From Teratosphaeria epicoccoides (Eukaryota > Ascomycota > Dothideomycetes > Mycosphaerellales > Teratosphaeriaceae): a DNA stretch of 25,135 bases. Positions 7,873 to 19,827 of the stretch are shown here, piece by piece; the stretch's first letter is position 1, and each line of letters begins with the position of its first letter. The stretch is taken from contig JADDMT010000252.1 in NCBI GenBank assembly GCA_021401465.1, positions 1 to 25,135 on the forward strand. Direction: 5' to 3'. The position numbers and the translations under genes were made by a program. The notes beneath the pieces were generated by a model. It saw nothing but the letters and a program-made list of their open reading frames with translations, ran no database searches and was not told the origin of the DNA.

Positions 7873-10818
7873 ATGCAGAAGAAAGAGAGGACGTAATGTT
7901 TATAGTATCTTGTGACATGTAAGCATCATCTAAATTCGGCTACCCCTAAAACTGCGGCAGCGGTACTTTTAGCTTGCTAGCAGTATGCTATTAAAATACC
8001 GCTAGTAGAACTAGCCTCGGTTAGCATTAATTCTTCATTTATAGCTAGTATAGGTACTACGAAACATCCGCGCTATATAGCATGTCCGCCTATATGACAC
8101 AGCTAGACTACTACTAATACGAAGCGCCTGCTAAAAGCACTAGTCATGTGCAAAACACATCGATAGGTATACTAGCATTCTACGCAATCTATACACTAAA
8201 AAGCCGAGTCGACAGTCCTTGGTTAATATCCTAGACACGAGTAGCAGTGTACCTATTAAGAGCCTAACCTATTCTCTAGTCTCTATCCGACGATCCTATA
8301 CCCCATACAACTGTTAGTAGTCTCCGAGAGTGATGTAGACAATCTCTTAGGCTAGCTGACACCTATCCCTAGCTGTAGCATCTTAGACATTAAATAGCAT
8401 GAGATCCGCGCACAAGACTATCTTCTTGATCGATAGGACTAGTATAATGTAAAGAGCAAGGATTAGTCGATAAAGTTTCCCTAACAGGTACTATAGTTCT
8501 TAAACTCCGCCTAGGCCTTGTAGCGTCTAGCGAGGGGTTTGCCGCTAGTCGTTATTACTGCTACTATAGGGTTTAGGAAGACTTGTGTAGGTTAGGATGT
8601 CATCTACAGTTAGAAGTATGCATAGTGCTACTATCCTAACGTTACACACTACGAGGTATAGGACGAATTAGGGGGTAATAAGCTACAGGCACTTGTAGAC
8701 CTAGATACTAACCTATATAGCAACCTTACCCGGCTAGTAGGAGGCAAGCCTCACGTTAGGCCAGGGCTTACTCTTGTCGTCACGCCTGTTATTAAGCAGT
8801 AGATTAACGACTACAAAAAGTTCCTTAAGAAGGGCTTCATCAAAATTGTGGTCACATAATCTAATACATTCAAGCAGGCACTAGAGGATTTTAGTGTCTA
8901 TAACAGTTAGGCTAAGGCTGTTCGCGACGAGGACTAGCTAAAACGTGATGAACTAGAAGCCTGTCTGTCTAAGGAAGAACTAGCGTTATAGGATAAAGAC
9001 GACTTCGAGCTAACAGTGTACAAACTCTTGACTACGTTAAGCACTAATAAGAAAGTCCGATCGTAGCTCACTAAATAGACTGTCATTACCTAGAAGTCGT
9101 ACATTAGTTTAATCGCTTAGCGTAATGCTAGCCGATAGGATTAGAAGGAAAGGGTAGCTAGATTTTCCGTGAAACTATTACGCTCTATTTAGTCCTTAGT
9201 TCTATTCGATGAATTCCACGAGTCGAGAGGCGTAGAAACTACCTAGCTAAACATCGCCGGACTACCTAGTAAACTATGTGTAGTTAGCCTAAGCGCTACT
9301 CCATATAGGCATGTTAGGGATCTGCAGCTAATCGTGTAGTATACGTTTAGCCAATTCTTCAAGATAGGCAAGAAGGAGGACAACACGAGCTAATCGCTGC
9401 TTTCTATGTCTAAGGAGTCTAACTAGAAGGGATTCGCTATTAGCAAGGCGTAGTAGTAGAGGAAGGACTTTAAACCTAAGACAAAGAAGTTCGTAGAGGA
9501 TTCTAGTCTACTTAGCAAAATAGAGGCTATCTACTAGTTAGATCTAGTCGCGAAAAAGATTAGGTCATTTAACAAGGCTAAGAAGGACAATCTAGAGGCG
9601 GAGCTTAGAGCCCTTAAGAAGTCGTAGTAACTACATCTTAATGTTGTTACGCCTTACCTACGTTTATTTATGATCACATATAGCAACTCCTTTATCTAGT
9701 AACCTATGAAGAGTGTTAACGAGAAGGGGTACCTAGGCACAGAGATACTACCCTATGCTACATTCGACATTAGCACGCCGATCTCTAAGGACCTCTAGGA
9801 GGACAGCTAGGGCCCTATTCGCGATGGCGATGTCAAAGATTAGGATGACGATAACGCTAATCAGGCGAACTACTAAGGTCTGCGAACATATTACCTCGAG
9901 TGTGTTTGACAAGGATTAAGGCAAGGGAAGAAGCTACTATCCTTCTTTACATAGGTGTATGTTTGGCGTATTCTAGGCTTGTTTCCTTGTCTACATAAGT
10001 AGTGCCGACTCGACGTAGAACTCATGGCCGAAATGTCATATAACAAGGACGAGTAGAAGGATACTATGTACTCTAGCTAAGCCGCAGAGCAGATCCTGAA
10101 GCGGGGGAAGCGGAGTCGTGTATAGTACTACATAGACAAGATCTATTAAATGCTAGCGATGTAATAGCTCCTAGAGATCCTGCGCGGTGTAAGGAGCTAG
10201 ACGAATACATTCGGTAAGCCGCGCAAACACGTTATAGTCGCGTACAAGCCGATAAATGTAGCGTTAGTAAAGCTAGTAAGTATCTTTAACTGTTTCCTTG
10301 CCTAACAGGTACTAACTTTAACTAGTATCTCTAGTAGGTAGTAGAGAATAGTTACATCCTAGGTAGATTTAACAAGATAGCTAGGTTTATTAGGCTAGAT
10401 TGCAGGTCGAAAGATAAGGCCATGATTATAGAGGACTTTGTAACTACTAATCCTATTGTTAAAGGCTACTAAGACGACCCTTAGTTGCTTAAATCGACTG
10501 TGAACAAAATTGAGAGTAGCGTAACTCTTGTACCTGCTAACGCCATCATGATACTAGATGACAACTTTAAATAGTAGTCAACTAGGCAAGCCTGTAGCAG
10601 GGTTAGTCGCACTAGATTAATGTAGTTAGCGCGATTCACAGAGGCAATGAGATTTTACTAGGTTGCGCTATAGAGCTAATTCGGAGAATAGACTATGAAC
10701 TGTTAGTAGACTAGTAACGACTTCATTAATATCATGCGTAAGGATTAGGGCAAGTAGAGAGGCATAGGATCGTGCGGGCTGCGTAAGCTAGCGCGAGATG
10801 ACAGATTAATTAGGGTTT
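7873..10818 (+). pseudogene. SNF2-like superfamily 2 helicase/ATPase, RIP-inactivated
   Basis: One plus frame runs from about 7873 to about 10275, interrupted almost only by TAG/TAA. It shows the helicase motifs in order: motif I as GFRKT (8569-8583), where GGG became AGG, so the original was probably GFGKT; motif Ia-like TLVVTPVIKQ (about 8770); Walker B-type FDEFHE (9205-9222); and motif III-type SLSATPY (about 9289-9309). After a frame change near 10276-10310 (intron or indel; GTAAGT at 10276 and CTAACAG at 10302-10308 are present), a C-terminal half carries IMILDDNF (about 10545) and then QACSRVSRT (about 10587), matching motifs V/VI of SNF2 proteins. Such proteins remodel DNA-protein complexes using ATP. 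The start is uncertain. The gene lies tandemly upstream of the Plavaka transposase, suggesting a shared element. SNF2 assignment is likely; another SF2 subfamily is possible. Confidence 0.72.
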
Positions 10819-11378
10819 AACTATAATCTTGTGATAGAGCAATGCTAGTAGTCATGCGCGAGTAGTATCGTTTTAGATAGTGACTACACAAGCGCCTTAT
10901 CTGATAGAGTATATGCATAACACTAATCATCTCGTCTGTTCGTATGTACTCGATAACTACTAAATGCTAGTAGTATACTAGTAGTACGTCTACTGCTACT
11001 ACGTCAAGGTCCGACCTATAGATCGCTACTACATGTTTTAAACCCTTATAATCGACAGACAATGACTGCTAGTAGTATACTAGCAGTACTCCTACTATGT
11101 CTACACTACACATCTAAGCCGCTAGTAATACAGGGTATGACTTCGTGCATATGAATACTATACACTTTAGATTTATATATGAAACTACTCAAAATTTAGG
11201 ATTCCTAGCCAAAATCGCGCTCGTACTACCTGCGATCGACAGAACGAGTTAGCTAATAATAACTGCTGCTAGTATACTACTAGCACATCCATTTTCGTCT
11301 ACTCTAGGCCCTCCTTTACTACTACACTCTAATAACACTCGATTCTTCCATTAACCTAAACACTAACCCTATACACGC
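10819..11378. other. Intergenic region with three palindromic motif copies
   Basis: No coding frame is supported here. The region is AT-rich and carries the element's palindromic motif three times: GCTAGTAGTATACTAG at 10966, ACTGCTAGTAGTATACTAGC at 11065, and CTGCTAGTATACTACTAGCA at about 11265. It separates the helicase gene from the transposase gene and probably contains the transposase promoter. Confidence 0.55.
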
Positions 11379-14300
11379 ATGGCTAGCTAACATGATAAAC
11401 CGTCCGAGTAGTAATCAGCTACCCGCGCGGCACGCGTACCTTTATAGTAAGTATCGACACGACTAAGGGCTCGGGGTCTAGGTGTTTATAGTGATTAACG
11501 CGTCTATAAGCGCCGTAGCCTTTGTAACACACTATGTCGACAATAGCTTCACAGCGCATACTATACTACACAGGCTACAGCAAGGCATTAAAAGGTCATA
11601 GTAGTCATGCCTAGCATGTTCCTACCTGCCTAGTGGCGAAGTTTTAGCACTTCATTAATCAGAGCACTATAGATCTTAGACCCGCTAAGAAATACGCGTC
11701 AGATTCGAACATCTCCTTAGACTCGAATGACAGAGTCGAAACTTAATTAGCAGACAATGTCCTCGCCTACAAGGAGGGGACATTAGTTAACGACGCTACG
11801 GGAGTAGATAGGCAGTATGTTGCAAACGAGGAACTAGTCATAGTCGTCAAGCCTGTGTTCAATGAGGCTCACATGCACGAGAAGGAGATAGTAGCGACAG
11901 CTAGGGCAATCGACGATAACAGTAGTAACATCGACGCGCTTAGTCTCTATGACGACCTAGCAGCATTCACAAGAGACGCTACATCTCTAGATGGACGATA
12001 TAGAGACACGAATAGCAGCTAAGCGGGTAGGCTACACGGCGTCACGAGCGAGCATAGCTTAGCTTTAATCTATATGCGCGCTAGTAGGCTGTTATCTGCT
12101 AGACGTAAGCAACTATACAAGCAGACACCTTTTAGCGTAGGTAGTCTCATAGTAGGCAGGCTAATCAAAGTGTACGTTAAGCTATAATCCTACTAAGTTA
12201 GTAATAACCTTGACTAGGTCTAACGAATAGACAGATAAGGAACTTAACGAATAGGGCTATGCCTTCTTCTAAAGTAATGTAGATGTAGCATTCGCATACT
12301 AGCTCTTATACGAAGGCATTTCGAGCAACGCCATCGATCGGTTATTCAAGAATCCCTAGCTATAGAAGATCTACAAACTGCTTAGCTTTTAGTTAGGCAT
12401 AGAGCTTAAGGACAAGATCTAAGAAGTAAGTACCTACTAACTACTATTTATTACAAGGTAGAGTATTACAAACATCGAATTAGAATCTCTATAGTCGACC
12501 TCTAGTGTTAAAACAGTGCCTCTAAGGCACTAGAAAGTCGAAGACATTATGCGCTTTCTCATAGGGCACAAGGGTTTCAGGAATGATCTTATGTACGCGC
12601 CTTATTACCTCGAGACTCTAGATAACCTGCCTAGGCGGATCTATTAGGACATGGCCTCTACAGACTAGTAGTAGGATAAACAGAAAGAGCTTAGAATAGA
12701 CAGAGCGATAATTGTGCTACTAATTCTTGCTAGTGACAAGACACAGGTTACTAATCATTAAGGTGACCTAATCGCATGGCTAGTATACTTGACGATTAGT
12801 AACCTACCTAGATTAGTTCGTAACTCTAACTATCGACTAGGCAGCGTGCTCCTAGCGATGCTACTAGTAGTCAAAGGTAGAAAAGGAAGCATTAGGGACG
12901 AGCTATACTATCGCTACATGAAGACAATGTTCGACCCTATTACTAAGCTTGCTGCAGGCGAGGGCCTCGACATCTTGTGTGCAGATAGCGAGACATAGCG
13001 ATGTTTCCTAAATATCGCGGTATACGCGAGCGACTACTAAGAACAGGTGATGATTACAGGCATGAAGAATAACCGCTACTACACGATATGTATAATCGAT
13101 CTAGAAAAACGCGAAGACCTCGAAGCGTTTACGCTATAGCAGACATATAAGGACACGTAAATACAAATTATGCTCTAGCGAGCAGCGAAGAAGGACTAGG
13201 GTAGCTACATGTACGACCTACTAAACTTTGCATTTAGGCACCCTAGCCTAAATATCTACAAGACGCTAATAGTAGACATGCTCTACTAACTCTTTAAGGG
13301 CGTATTAATGTACATCATAGATTAGACGCGAGATTTGCTTAAGAGTCGACTACCTCTGTCTTTGAAGCGAGCTAGAGTAGTACTCCTATAAGCTAAGGGT
13401 TAGCATAAAGTAGCAAGAAAGAGTAACAAAGGCAAGACTGTTGTAGATCATTAACTAGATGTCATTATCGACTGTCGTTTCGCGGTAGTGCCTGCATTTA
13501 GGAACCTCCGGGTATTTAGCTAAATGTCTACAGTAAGCTAATAGACAGGCTAGGAACAGAAGAGTATGCTACGATAGTTGCTCCTAGTCTTCATGCTACT
13601 ATTAGAAGAGGCTAAGGCACATAGCGCTATCCGGTTCTTACGGGCAATAGTAGACTTCTCTTAGTTAGCGTAATATCCTTTACATGATAGCGAAACGCTC
13701 CGGTTTATAGTCCTTGCCCTATTCCGATGTAACTAGTATAAAGAAGAGTTTAGGGAGTACTGCATAAGCAAAGGAGAGCTAAGAAAGAACAAAGCGTAGA
13801 CAGAGCAAGCGGAGGAGCCTAAGATAGTAGACAATGTGTGTAAACTATAAGGGCACTTTAATTTTCCTAAGTTTCATGCCCTTACATACTACATAGACAT
13901 GATACGGCTCTTTAGTAACGCGCTAGACCTTGACACTAGCTACTTCGAACACAAGCATGTCGAATACATTAAGAAGCTATTCAAATTAACTAATAAGAAG
14001 AACAGATAGGAGGACTAAATTATAGAGCACTTCTAGCGAAAGATTACTATGCTCATATTCTTTGATACTAGCCTAACGTTCTAGCAGCAGACTAAGGCTA
14101 AACGTTAAGAGGCTTAGGAGCGCGAAGTGCCTTAGCTAATAGAGTAGAAGGATGTCGAAGCCTTCCTTAGCTAGCGAAGGCTAAGATCTAGCTAATCGTC
14201 ACTAGGTAGAGACATATAGAGGATAGTTAGTAATGTAGTAGCACATATAGGGCTAGAGGTAGGGCCTTACTTCTGTCATGCTACTATAGTGTTTGTTAGA

Positions 14301-15170
14301 GAGTGCTAGGCATCGTCTAATACAACATCGACGTCAAATATAATGCGTCTTAATCCTAACAGGATCGAGGGAAGACTAGATTAGGTTAACAATTTAGAGG
14401 TATCTTTCTATGCTAGTGTATAGTGCTAGAAGATGCATTATAAGGATCCTAACAATCTATCTGCAACTAAGCCAGATGTCGTTAGATATACACTAAACTA
14501 GCAAGGAATCCAGGACAATCGCTGTAACGACTAGCTCTAGGTCTAGGAGTATGAAGTGCCGCTAGTTACAGACGAGACTACTAGCATTAATAGACAAATC
14601 GACCTAGTAGTTACCTTCAAGGGCCGGCTGCCTGCTCGCCTGTTATATGTCGTAACCTTCTAAGACAAGAAATTGCGCGTTATAGTAGATAGCTACAACT
14701 ACATAATACTAGCACATAATAAACGTCCGACCTACATAGGTGTGTTCGTAGACCTGTTCTAGCCGAAGGATCCGGCTAGAAGAGTAGACGATGTTCATAG
14801 TATGACAGTGATTATAGCAATGCATTCTAGCCTATAGGAAGGTACTCTGCAAGGTCGCCGCATCTACAGGCTTACTAGCGTCTACTATAGCATCTATGTT
14901 ATGCTAACAGACGAATATGACACCTCTAGCTAATATGACATGTACATTAATAACACTGCTGACTTTAAGACCTACAACTTCATATACAATGCGGACTAGG
15001 AGGAACAAGAGTCTAAGGTAGTAACTAAACATAAGCTACATTGCCTAAATATAGCTAAGGAGCGCAATATTGCGGCTACTAGTAAGGAAGGGCTGCTATC
15101 GCTTAAGCGTAGTGTCGCTAGCAGCTCTACTTAGGACTAATTAAGGAGAAACAAACGTAAACGATCGTGA
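11379..15170 (+). pseudogene. Plavaka-type transposase, RIP-inactivated
   Basis: The main frame is clear from about 12235 to the TGA at 15168-15170. It shows the Plavaka landmarks: NVDVAFAY followed by LLYEGISSNAIDRLFKNP (about 12275-12355); the catalytic-core segment LILASDKTQVTNH...GDLIAW...VYLTISNLP (about 12721-12808) with its Asp; a second Asp in LDILCADSET (about 12967-12996); DMLY-LFKG (about 13277-13300), where family members have LHQL-KG; FNFPKFHALTYYIDMI (about 13860-13908) and FEHKHVEYIKKLFKLTNKKN (about 13945-14005), resembling the E-x-x-HG...K...TN-K tail. The basic C-terminus ends NKRKRS. The N-terminal part (11379-12220) is acidic and in other frames, so the start ATG and introns are uncertain. 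TAG stops sit at Gln/Trp positions. Plavaka enzymes are CACTA-related DDE transposases found in fungi. Confidence 0.82.
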
Positions 15171-15549
15171 CATACACAACGAATGCTATACTAGTAAGCT
15201 CGATAAAGGTAGCACGCTGCAAGCCCTAGCGTAAGCAATACTTCTGTAACTAGCGCTACTAGTTTGACTAACTAGAAGAATAAGAGCGAGAGTCAGGATG
15301 CTAGATGTACGCAAGAAGTAGTCGAGGGTACTAGAAGCATACTACTAGTAGGTTAAATGCTAGCCCTAGACCTGCGGACATTGTGATAAAACTACTAGCG
15401 GTAAATCATAAGAGACGCCTTATAGTGCCACGGGTATACTACTAGCACTTTTGATTGCGGTTAGGTCAAGTGTGCTGTTACCCTATCTTGCGGAAATACT
15501 AGCGGCAGATAGAAGGAGATGCTACAGGTATACTACTAGCACCTTTAGT
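15171..15549. repeat. 3' flank of the transposase gene with three subterminal-type motif copies
   Basis: No gene is supported. The palindromic motif recurs as CATACTACTAGTAGG (15338), CGGGTATACTACTAGCAC (about 15431) and CAGGTATACTACTAGCACC (15526). The last two keep CpG- or CC-flanked ends and suggest an unmutated form GGTATACCACCAGCAC. Clustering just past the transposase gene fits subterminal transposase-binding repeats, but the right terminus itself is not identified. Confidence 0.5.
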
Positions 15550-15747
15550 CGCGGCTAGGTGTAAAGGGCGAGGCCCTGAGTCTTGGCACAGGCTAGGGCC
15601 TATGCGACGCGACCCCTGACGAGGCCGGCTATAAAAGACCAGACAGCTAGCAGGTAGTTCCTCTCTCCCTATCGTACTTGTTGAATACTACATGAACCCC
15701 TATGTATACGTCGTTTACCCGTGACATTAAGTACGATCGATTTCACT
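15550..15747 (+). promoter_or_regulatory. Promoter/5' LTR region of gypsy element 2
   Basis: TATAAAAG at 15630-15637, in a GC-rich context, precedes a pyrimidine-rich leader (CCTCTCTCCCTAT) and then the gag frame. This is the U3/R part expected of a 5' LTR. The LTR ends cannot be fixed because the 3' LTR of this element is not in the window; TACTACA at about 15687-15693 could be its 3' end. Confidence 0.5.
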
Positions 15748-17016
15748 ATAGAAAGGCCGTCTCCTAGCTAATTAACCCTAGTGTCCGAAGGATCCACGAA
15801 CGAGGAAGCGTTAGCAGAAATGCGCTGTGTCGTCGAAGGAATGCATACCTAGTAACAGCAAATTATGGCTAAGCTAACAGCCACGCGGGCCGCGCTAAAT
15901 GAATCGGAGTCCTAATAGCGACAAAACCTAGGCGCCCTGTTAGAGGAGCTGCTAAAGGCTCTCGCGGATGCGCTAGCCGTAGTAACGCGTGCGAACTCTA
16001 GCATAGAACTAACAGGACCCCGAGAGTAGAGGCTACTAACATAGGACGGAAGAGCCGAATCATTTAGGGATTACCTGCTCTATATTAGGAGTTCGCTTAG
16101 GGCGCGCTCTAGGATAAAACCCCTAATAGGCGTGGATTATTACTAGAACACAATCTACGACACCCTCCCTGCTTGCTAGCGCGCCTAGATGCGCCATTTC
16201 TAGGAGAAAGGAGGCCCGGACAGGGCGAAGGACCCCGAAGCTTTCCTCACGTAACTTGAGGCTATGTTCGCGGATAGTAACAAGACAGCGAAAGCTCTAG
16301 AACAGCTCACGAACCTCCGACACGTAGCAGGCTAGCCATGGCACGAGCACTAGCTAGAATTTAACGAACTCCTGCTGTTAGCAGGAGGAGACTAGTAGAC
16401 AGATGACGTGAAGATTAGATACCTTAAGAATTCGTTTTCAAATCCCGCTAGGATGTACATAGCAAACGTGAGAGATAAGGGGGACTACTACGCGTTTACA
16501 GAGGAGGTCGAAAGGGTCATGACAAACTCTAAGGTAACTGACTAGTTCAAGGCGGCCTATAGGAGGTAGTTAAGGGAAAAGAACAAGGACTCTAAAGGTA
16601 TTCCTATAGCTGCCATGCAGATGCCTAACCCTAGGGTCAGACCCTAAATAGACGCGGATAGGGATATAGTCATAGTACCGACTTGTACTGTAGGAGACTA
16701 ATATGACAGCAAAGGACCCTGACAAAACAACAGGGGAAAACAACGCGCTAAATAGGTAGACGCTACAGAGAGAGAGAAACGCTAGGAGAATAACCTGTGC
16801 TACTGTTACAGAGCGTCTAGACACTAAGTTAAGGGGTGTCCCTACGCCTCGGCTACACCCCTAGCCTAGATCAACACAACTAGAGTGTCGCCATTACTAG
16901 AGGACGATGGAATAGCAGAGGAACCTAGGAGGAAAAACTCGGGAAAGATTGACTCCTACTTGGAGTCAGGAAGTAGGAGTAATAGAGACATTAGCAGAAG
17001 GATAGGAGAGAGTTAA
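15748..17016 (+). pseudogene. Gag of gypsy element 2, RIP-inactivated
   Basis: The frame begins best at ATA 15748 (ATA-GAA-AGG), probably an ATG changed to ATA by RIP; no ATG is available there. It runs to TAA 17014-17016. Capsid-like sequence includes FRDYLLYIRSSLRARSRI (about 16057-16110), NTIYDTLPA (about 16149) and DDVKIRYLKNSF (about 16405-16440), typical of fungal Ty3/gypsy gag. A zinc knuckle follows near 16796-16840. It reads C-Y-C-Y-R-A-S-R-H-stop-V-K-G-C, and restoring one TAC to TGC gives the expected C-x2-C-x4-H-x4-C. TAG replaces Gln and Trp throughout. Gag forms the particle and binds RNA. The protease frame that follows is shifted by one base. Confidence 0.85.
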
Positions 17017-17017
17017 G

Positions 17018-19827
17018 GGATCCATGGACAGGAACCTGATTTATACTGATGTAGTCCTAGCAAATAATACCGGGACATTAGCTCTTATCGATAAGGGGTA
17101 CTAATGCTACGCTGTAATTAACGGAGACCTAGTAAAAGGTCTCGGCTTAAGCTTAATAAGCAAAGAGTTGCGCATAGCGAGAGGCGTAACAGCGTCGATG
17201 CGAGACTCCGCGGTAGAAGGAGTAGTCGCCTTCTAGATAGAAATCGAGGGGTTCTAGCAACTAGTGTACGCATACGTAGTAAAGGATCTAGCCTTCCCCC
17301 TAATACTAGGGAACCCCTAGAAGGCTCACAATAAAGTGCGGACCGCGCTAGAAAGGCGTCGGTATTAGCATGGGAGAGCAGGACAGTAGATAGACGAAGG
17401 ACAGAACTACTAAGAATACGAGGACCGCGGGAACTTTACCCGGGTATACGCGACCGCGACAGCAGATGTCGCGGAGGCCTTAAAGGCAAAGGAATATCCG
17501 ACGCTAGACAAGTTAAGAGAGGCGCTACCTCCGGAGCTTTAGCGCATGGCTCCGCTATTCTGCCGCCAAGAAGCGGAAAAATTAGCGCTACACCGCCCTA
17601 GCATTAACTACTACATCGAACTCTGCAAAGGACTAGACAGATCCTAACTAGCTCTGCCGTAGGGACCCCTATATAGCATGTCGAAGGAGGAACTACTTGT
17701 TTTAAGGAAGTCCTTAGACGAACTGTTAGGGAAGGGATTCATTTGGCCTACTAACTTAGAGGCTACGGCTCCTGTGCTTTTTGTCTAGAAGCTAGGAGGA
17801 GGGCTCTAGTTCTGCTACGATTACCGCGCCCTTAACGCGATCACGAAGCAAGATAGGTACCCCCTCCTGTTAATACTAGAGACCTTGAGGAACCTTACAG
17901 GCGCCTAGTAGCTTACTAAGGTAGACGTAGTGTCAGCCTTCTACTAAATCCGTATGGCGAAAGGCCATAAGTACAAGACAGCCTTTCGCACGAGGTTCGG
18001 TTCATTTGAATAGCTAGTGTGTCCGTTCGGTTTATCTAGGGCTCTAGCAACGTTCTAACGATATATTAACACACTACTACGCGAGGAATTAGACGACTAC
18101 GCCTCCGCGTACATAGACGACGTTATCATATATAGCGGCAGTTTGCGAGAAGACTATTTCGCTAAAGTAACGCGAGTACTCTAGAAGCTCTAGGACAGGG
18201 GCCTCTACCTTGACCCTAGGAAGAGTAAGTTTGCTAAAAAGGATATCAAGTACCTAGGGTTCATGATCTATGCTAACAGAAAAGGCGTAGGGACTAAGCT
18301 AGAAAAGGTAGAGGCCGTGCGTAACTAGGAGCGGCTAAAAACACAAAAGGAAGTCCGTAGATTCCTCGGCTTCGCTAACTACTACAGGATGTTCATCCCG
18401 AACTACTCGAAGACAGCCGGGCCCTTGACAGCGCTTACAGGGAAGGGCAGACCGTTCTCCTAGGGGGAACTCAAGGAGTCTGCGTTTAGAACGCTAAAAG
18501 CGAAGTTCTGTTTAGCGCTAGTCCTTTCTTAGTAGAACCTAGAGCTGCTGACCTTTTTAGAGACCGACTATAGCAGGTTTGCGTTAGGGGCGGCTCTCCT
18601 GCAAGAAAGCAATAGAGTCCGGAGACTAGTAGGCTTCTTCTCGCAGAAACTTAATAAGGCGGAGATTAATTACGACATCTACGACAAGGAGATGCTAGCC
18701 GTGATATCTAGCCTCAAGTTCTAGGGCCCTAAGCTGAAGTCGTCTAGGCCCTTTACTATTCTCACGGACCACAAAAACCTAGAGTACTTCATGGTCAAGC
18801 GACAGCTGTCCGAGCGGCAGATACGGTAGTATGAGACCCTCACGTAATTCTAGTTCTCCTTAGTATATTGCCTAGGCGCTAAAGGAGTAGTCCCGGACGC
18901 GTTGTCAAGACAAGAACAGGACACGCTAGGGGCAGAAGATAAGGAATCACGATTTAAGAGGTTTTTAGACCCGGAAGTCGTAGAGAGTTAGCCGGACCCC
19001 GTGGGCGAGAGCAGAGACGTCATACTAATTACCTTGACTAGCCTACTACCTACTACTGTAGTAGAGAACGAACAGCAACTCGCTAACTCCGTAACCTCTA
19101 ACTAGGAGCCTTTTAGGCCGTTCTAGGACGGTACCCTTAATGACTTATAGGCAGCTATAGTAGAGAAAGACGAGCTGTACTTAACAGTGTTAAAAGTAGT
19201 AAAGGGCGGCTCCTAGGCGCTCCTAGCTAGAGCGAGGCTAAAACTACAAGCGGGGGACTACAAGATCGACAAGAGGGGCTTCCTGCGATACCGCGACAAA
19301 CTATGGGTCCTAGGAGCAAACGATAGTTAGCCTGGGGGCGAGACCTTAGACTCTAGGGACGAAAGTGACGACATGCTTAGGACAAAGCTCATTTAGTCTG
19401 TGTACGACGCTATAGTGTACAGGCACCTAGGACAGGACGCCACGACGATGATCCTAGGGCGCGACTTCTACTAGCCGTTACTGTCTAAGCATGTCTGGCG
19501 GTTCCTAAGGAACTGCGACTACTACGGTCGTAACAAGGTATAGAGAGAGCATAAGCACAGACTACTAAAGCTATTACTAGTTCCTGACAGATTCTTCTAG
19601 GAGATCTTAATAGACTTCATGACGGACCTACCCGATTCTAAGGGATATCGATACCTATAGGTTATTAAGGATCGCCTATACAAGTACGTAGTTTTGCAGG
19701 TAATGCCTAGCATAAAAGCAGAGGAATGCGCGGCGAAGTTCATAGATTACTAGGCCTAGTACCATGGAATGCTAACGGCTATTACGAGCGACTAGGGCAC
19801 TAACTAGACTAGCACCTTCTAGACGAC
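17018..19827 (+). pseudogene. Protease-RT-RNase H-integrase polyprotein of gypsy element 2, cut in the integrase core
   Basis: A single plus frame, shifted one base relative to gag, carries the usual Ty3/gypsy order. The aspartic protease shows ALIDKG at 17081-17098 (DSG expected) and LILGNP (about 17302-17320). The RT shows KQDRYPLL (about 17846-17870) and the catalytic YIDD at 18110-18121. RNase H includes LTDHKNLEYF (about 18758-18790). The integrase has the zinc-binding HRHLGQD region (about 19420), then NCDYYGRNK, where the second Cys has become Tyr. The core's first Asp is in IDFMTDLP (about 19609) and its second in ITSD-GTN (about 19783-19805). The frame stops at 19827, where LTR-C begins, so the third catalytic residue and C-terminus are missing here. 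TAG codons at Gln and Trp sites abound. The remainder may lie beyond the right edge on the far side of the inserted chromovirus. Confidence 0.93.

Noticed and set aside
10276..10308. 33-base intron explaining the helicase frame change
   Set aside because: It has GT...AG ends, but its length is a multiple of three, so removing it would not change frame. It is also shorter than usual fungal introns. A longer intron or an indel is more likely.
16570..16824. 84-residue minus-strand frame with a hydrophobic start
   Set aside because: It lies antisense to the gag/zinc-knuckle region of gypsy element 2.
7873..19827. Reassigned genetic code with TAG/TAA read as Gln
   Set aside because: Many TAGs sit where Trp (TGG) is expected, and missense changes such as Gly to Arg, Cys to Tyr and Glu to Lys follow the same CA/TG to TA rule. 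That indicates mutation, not a variant code.
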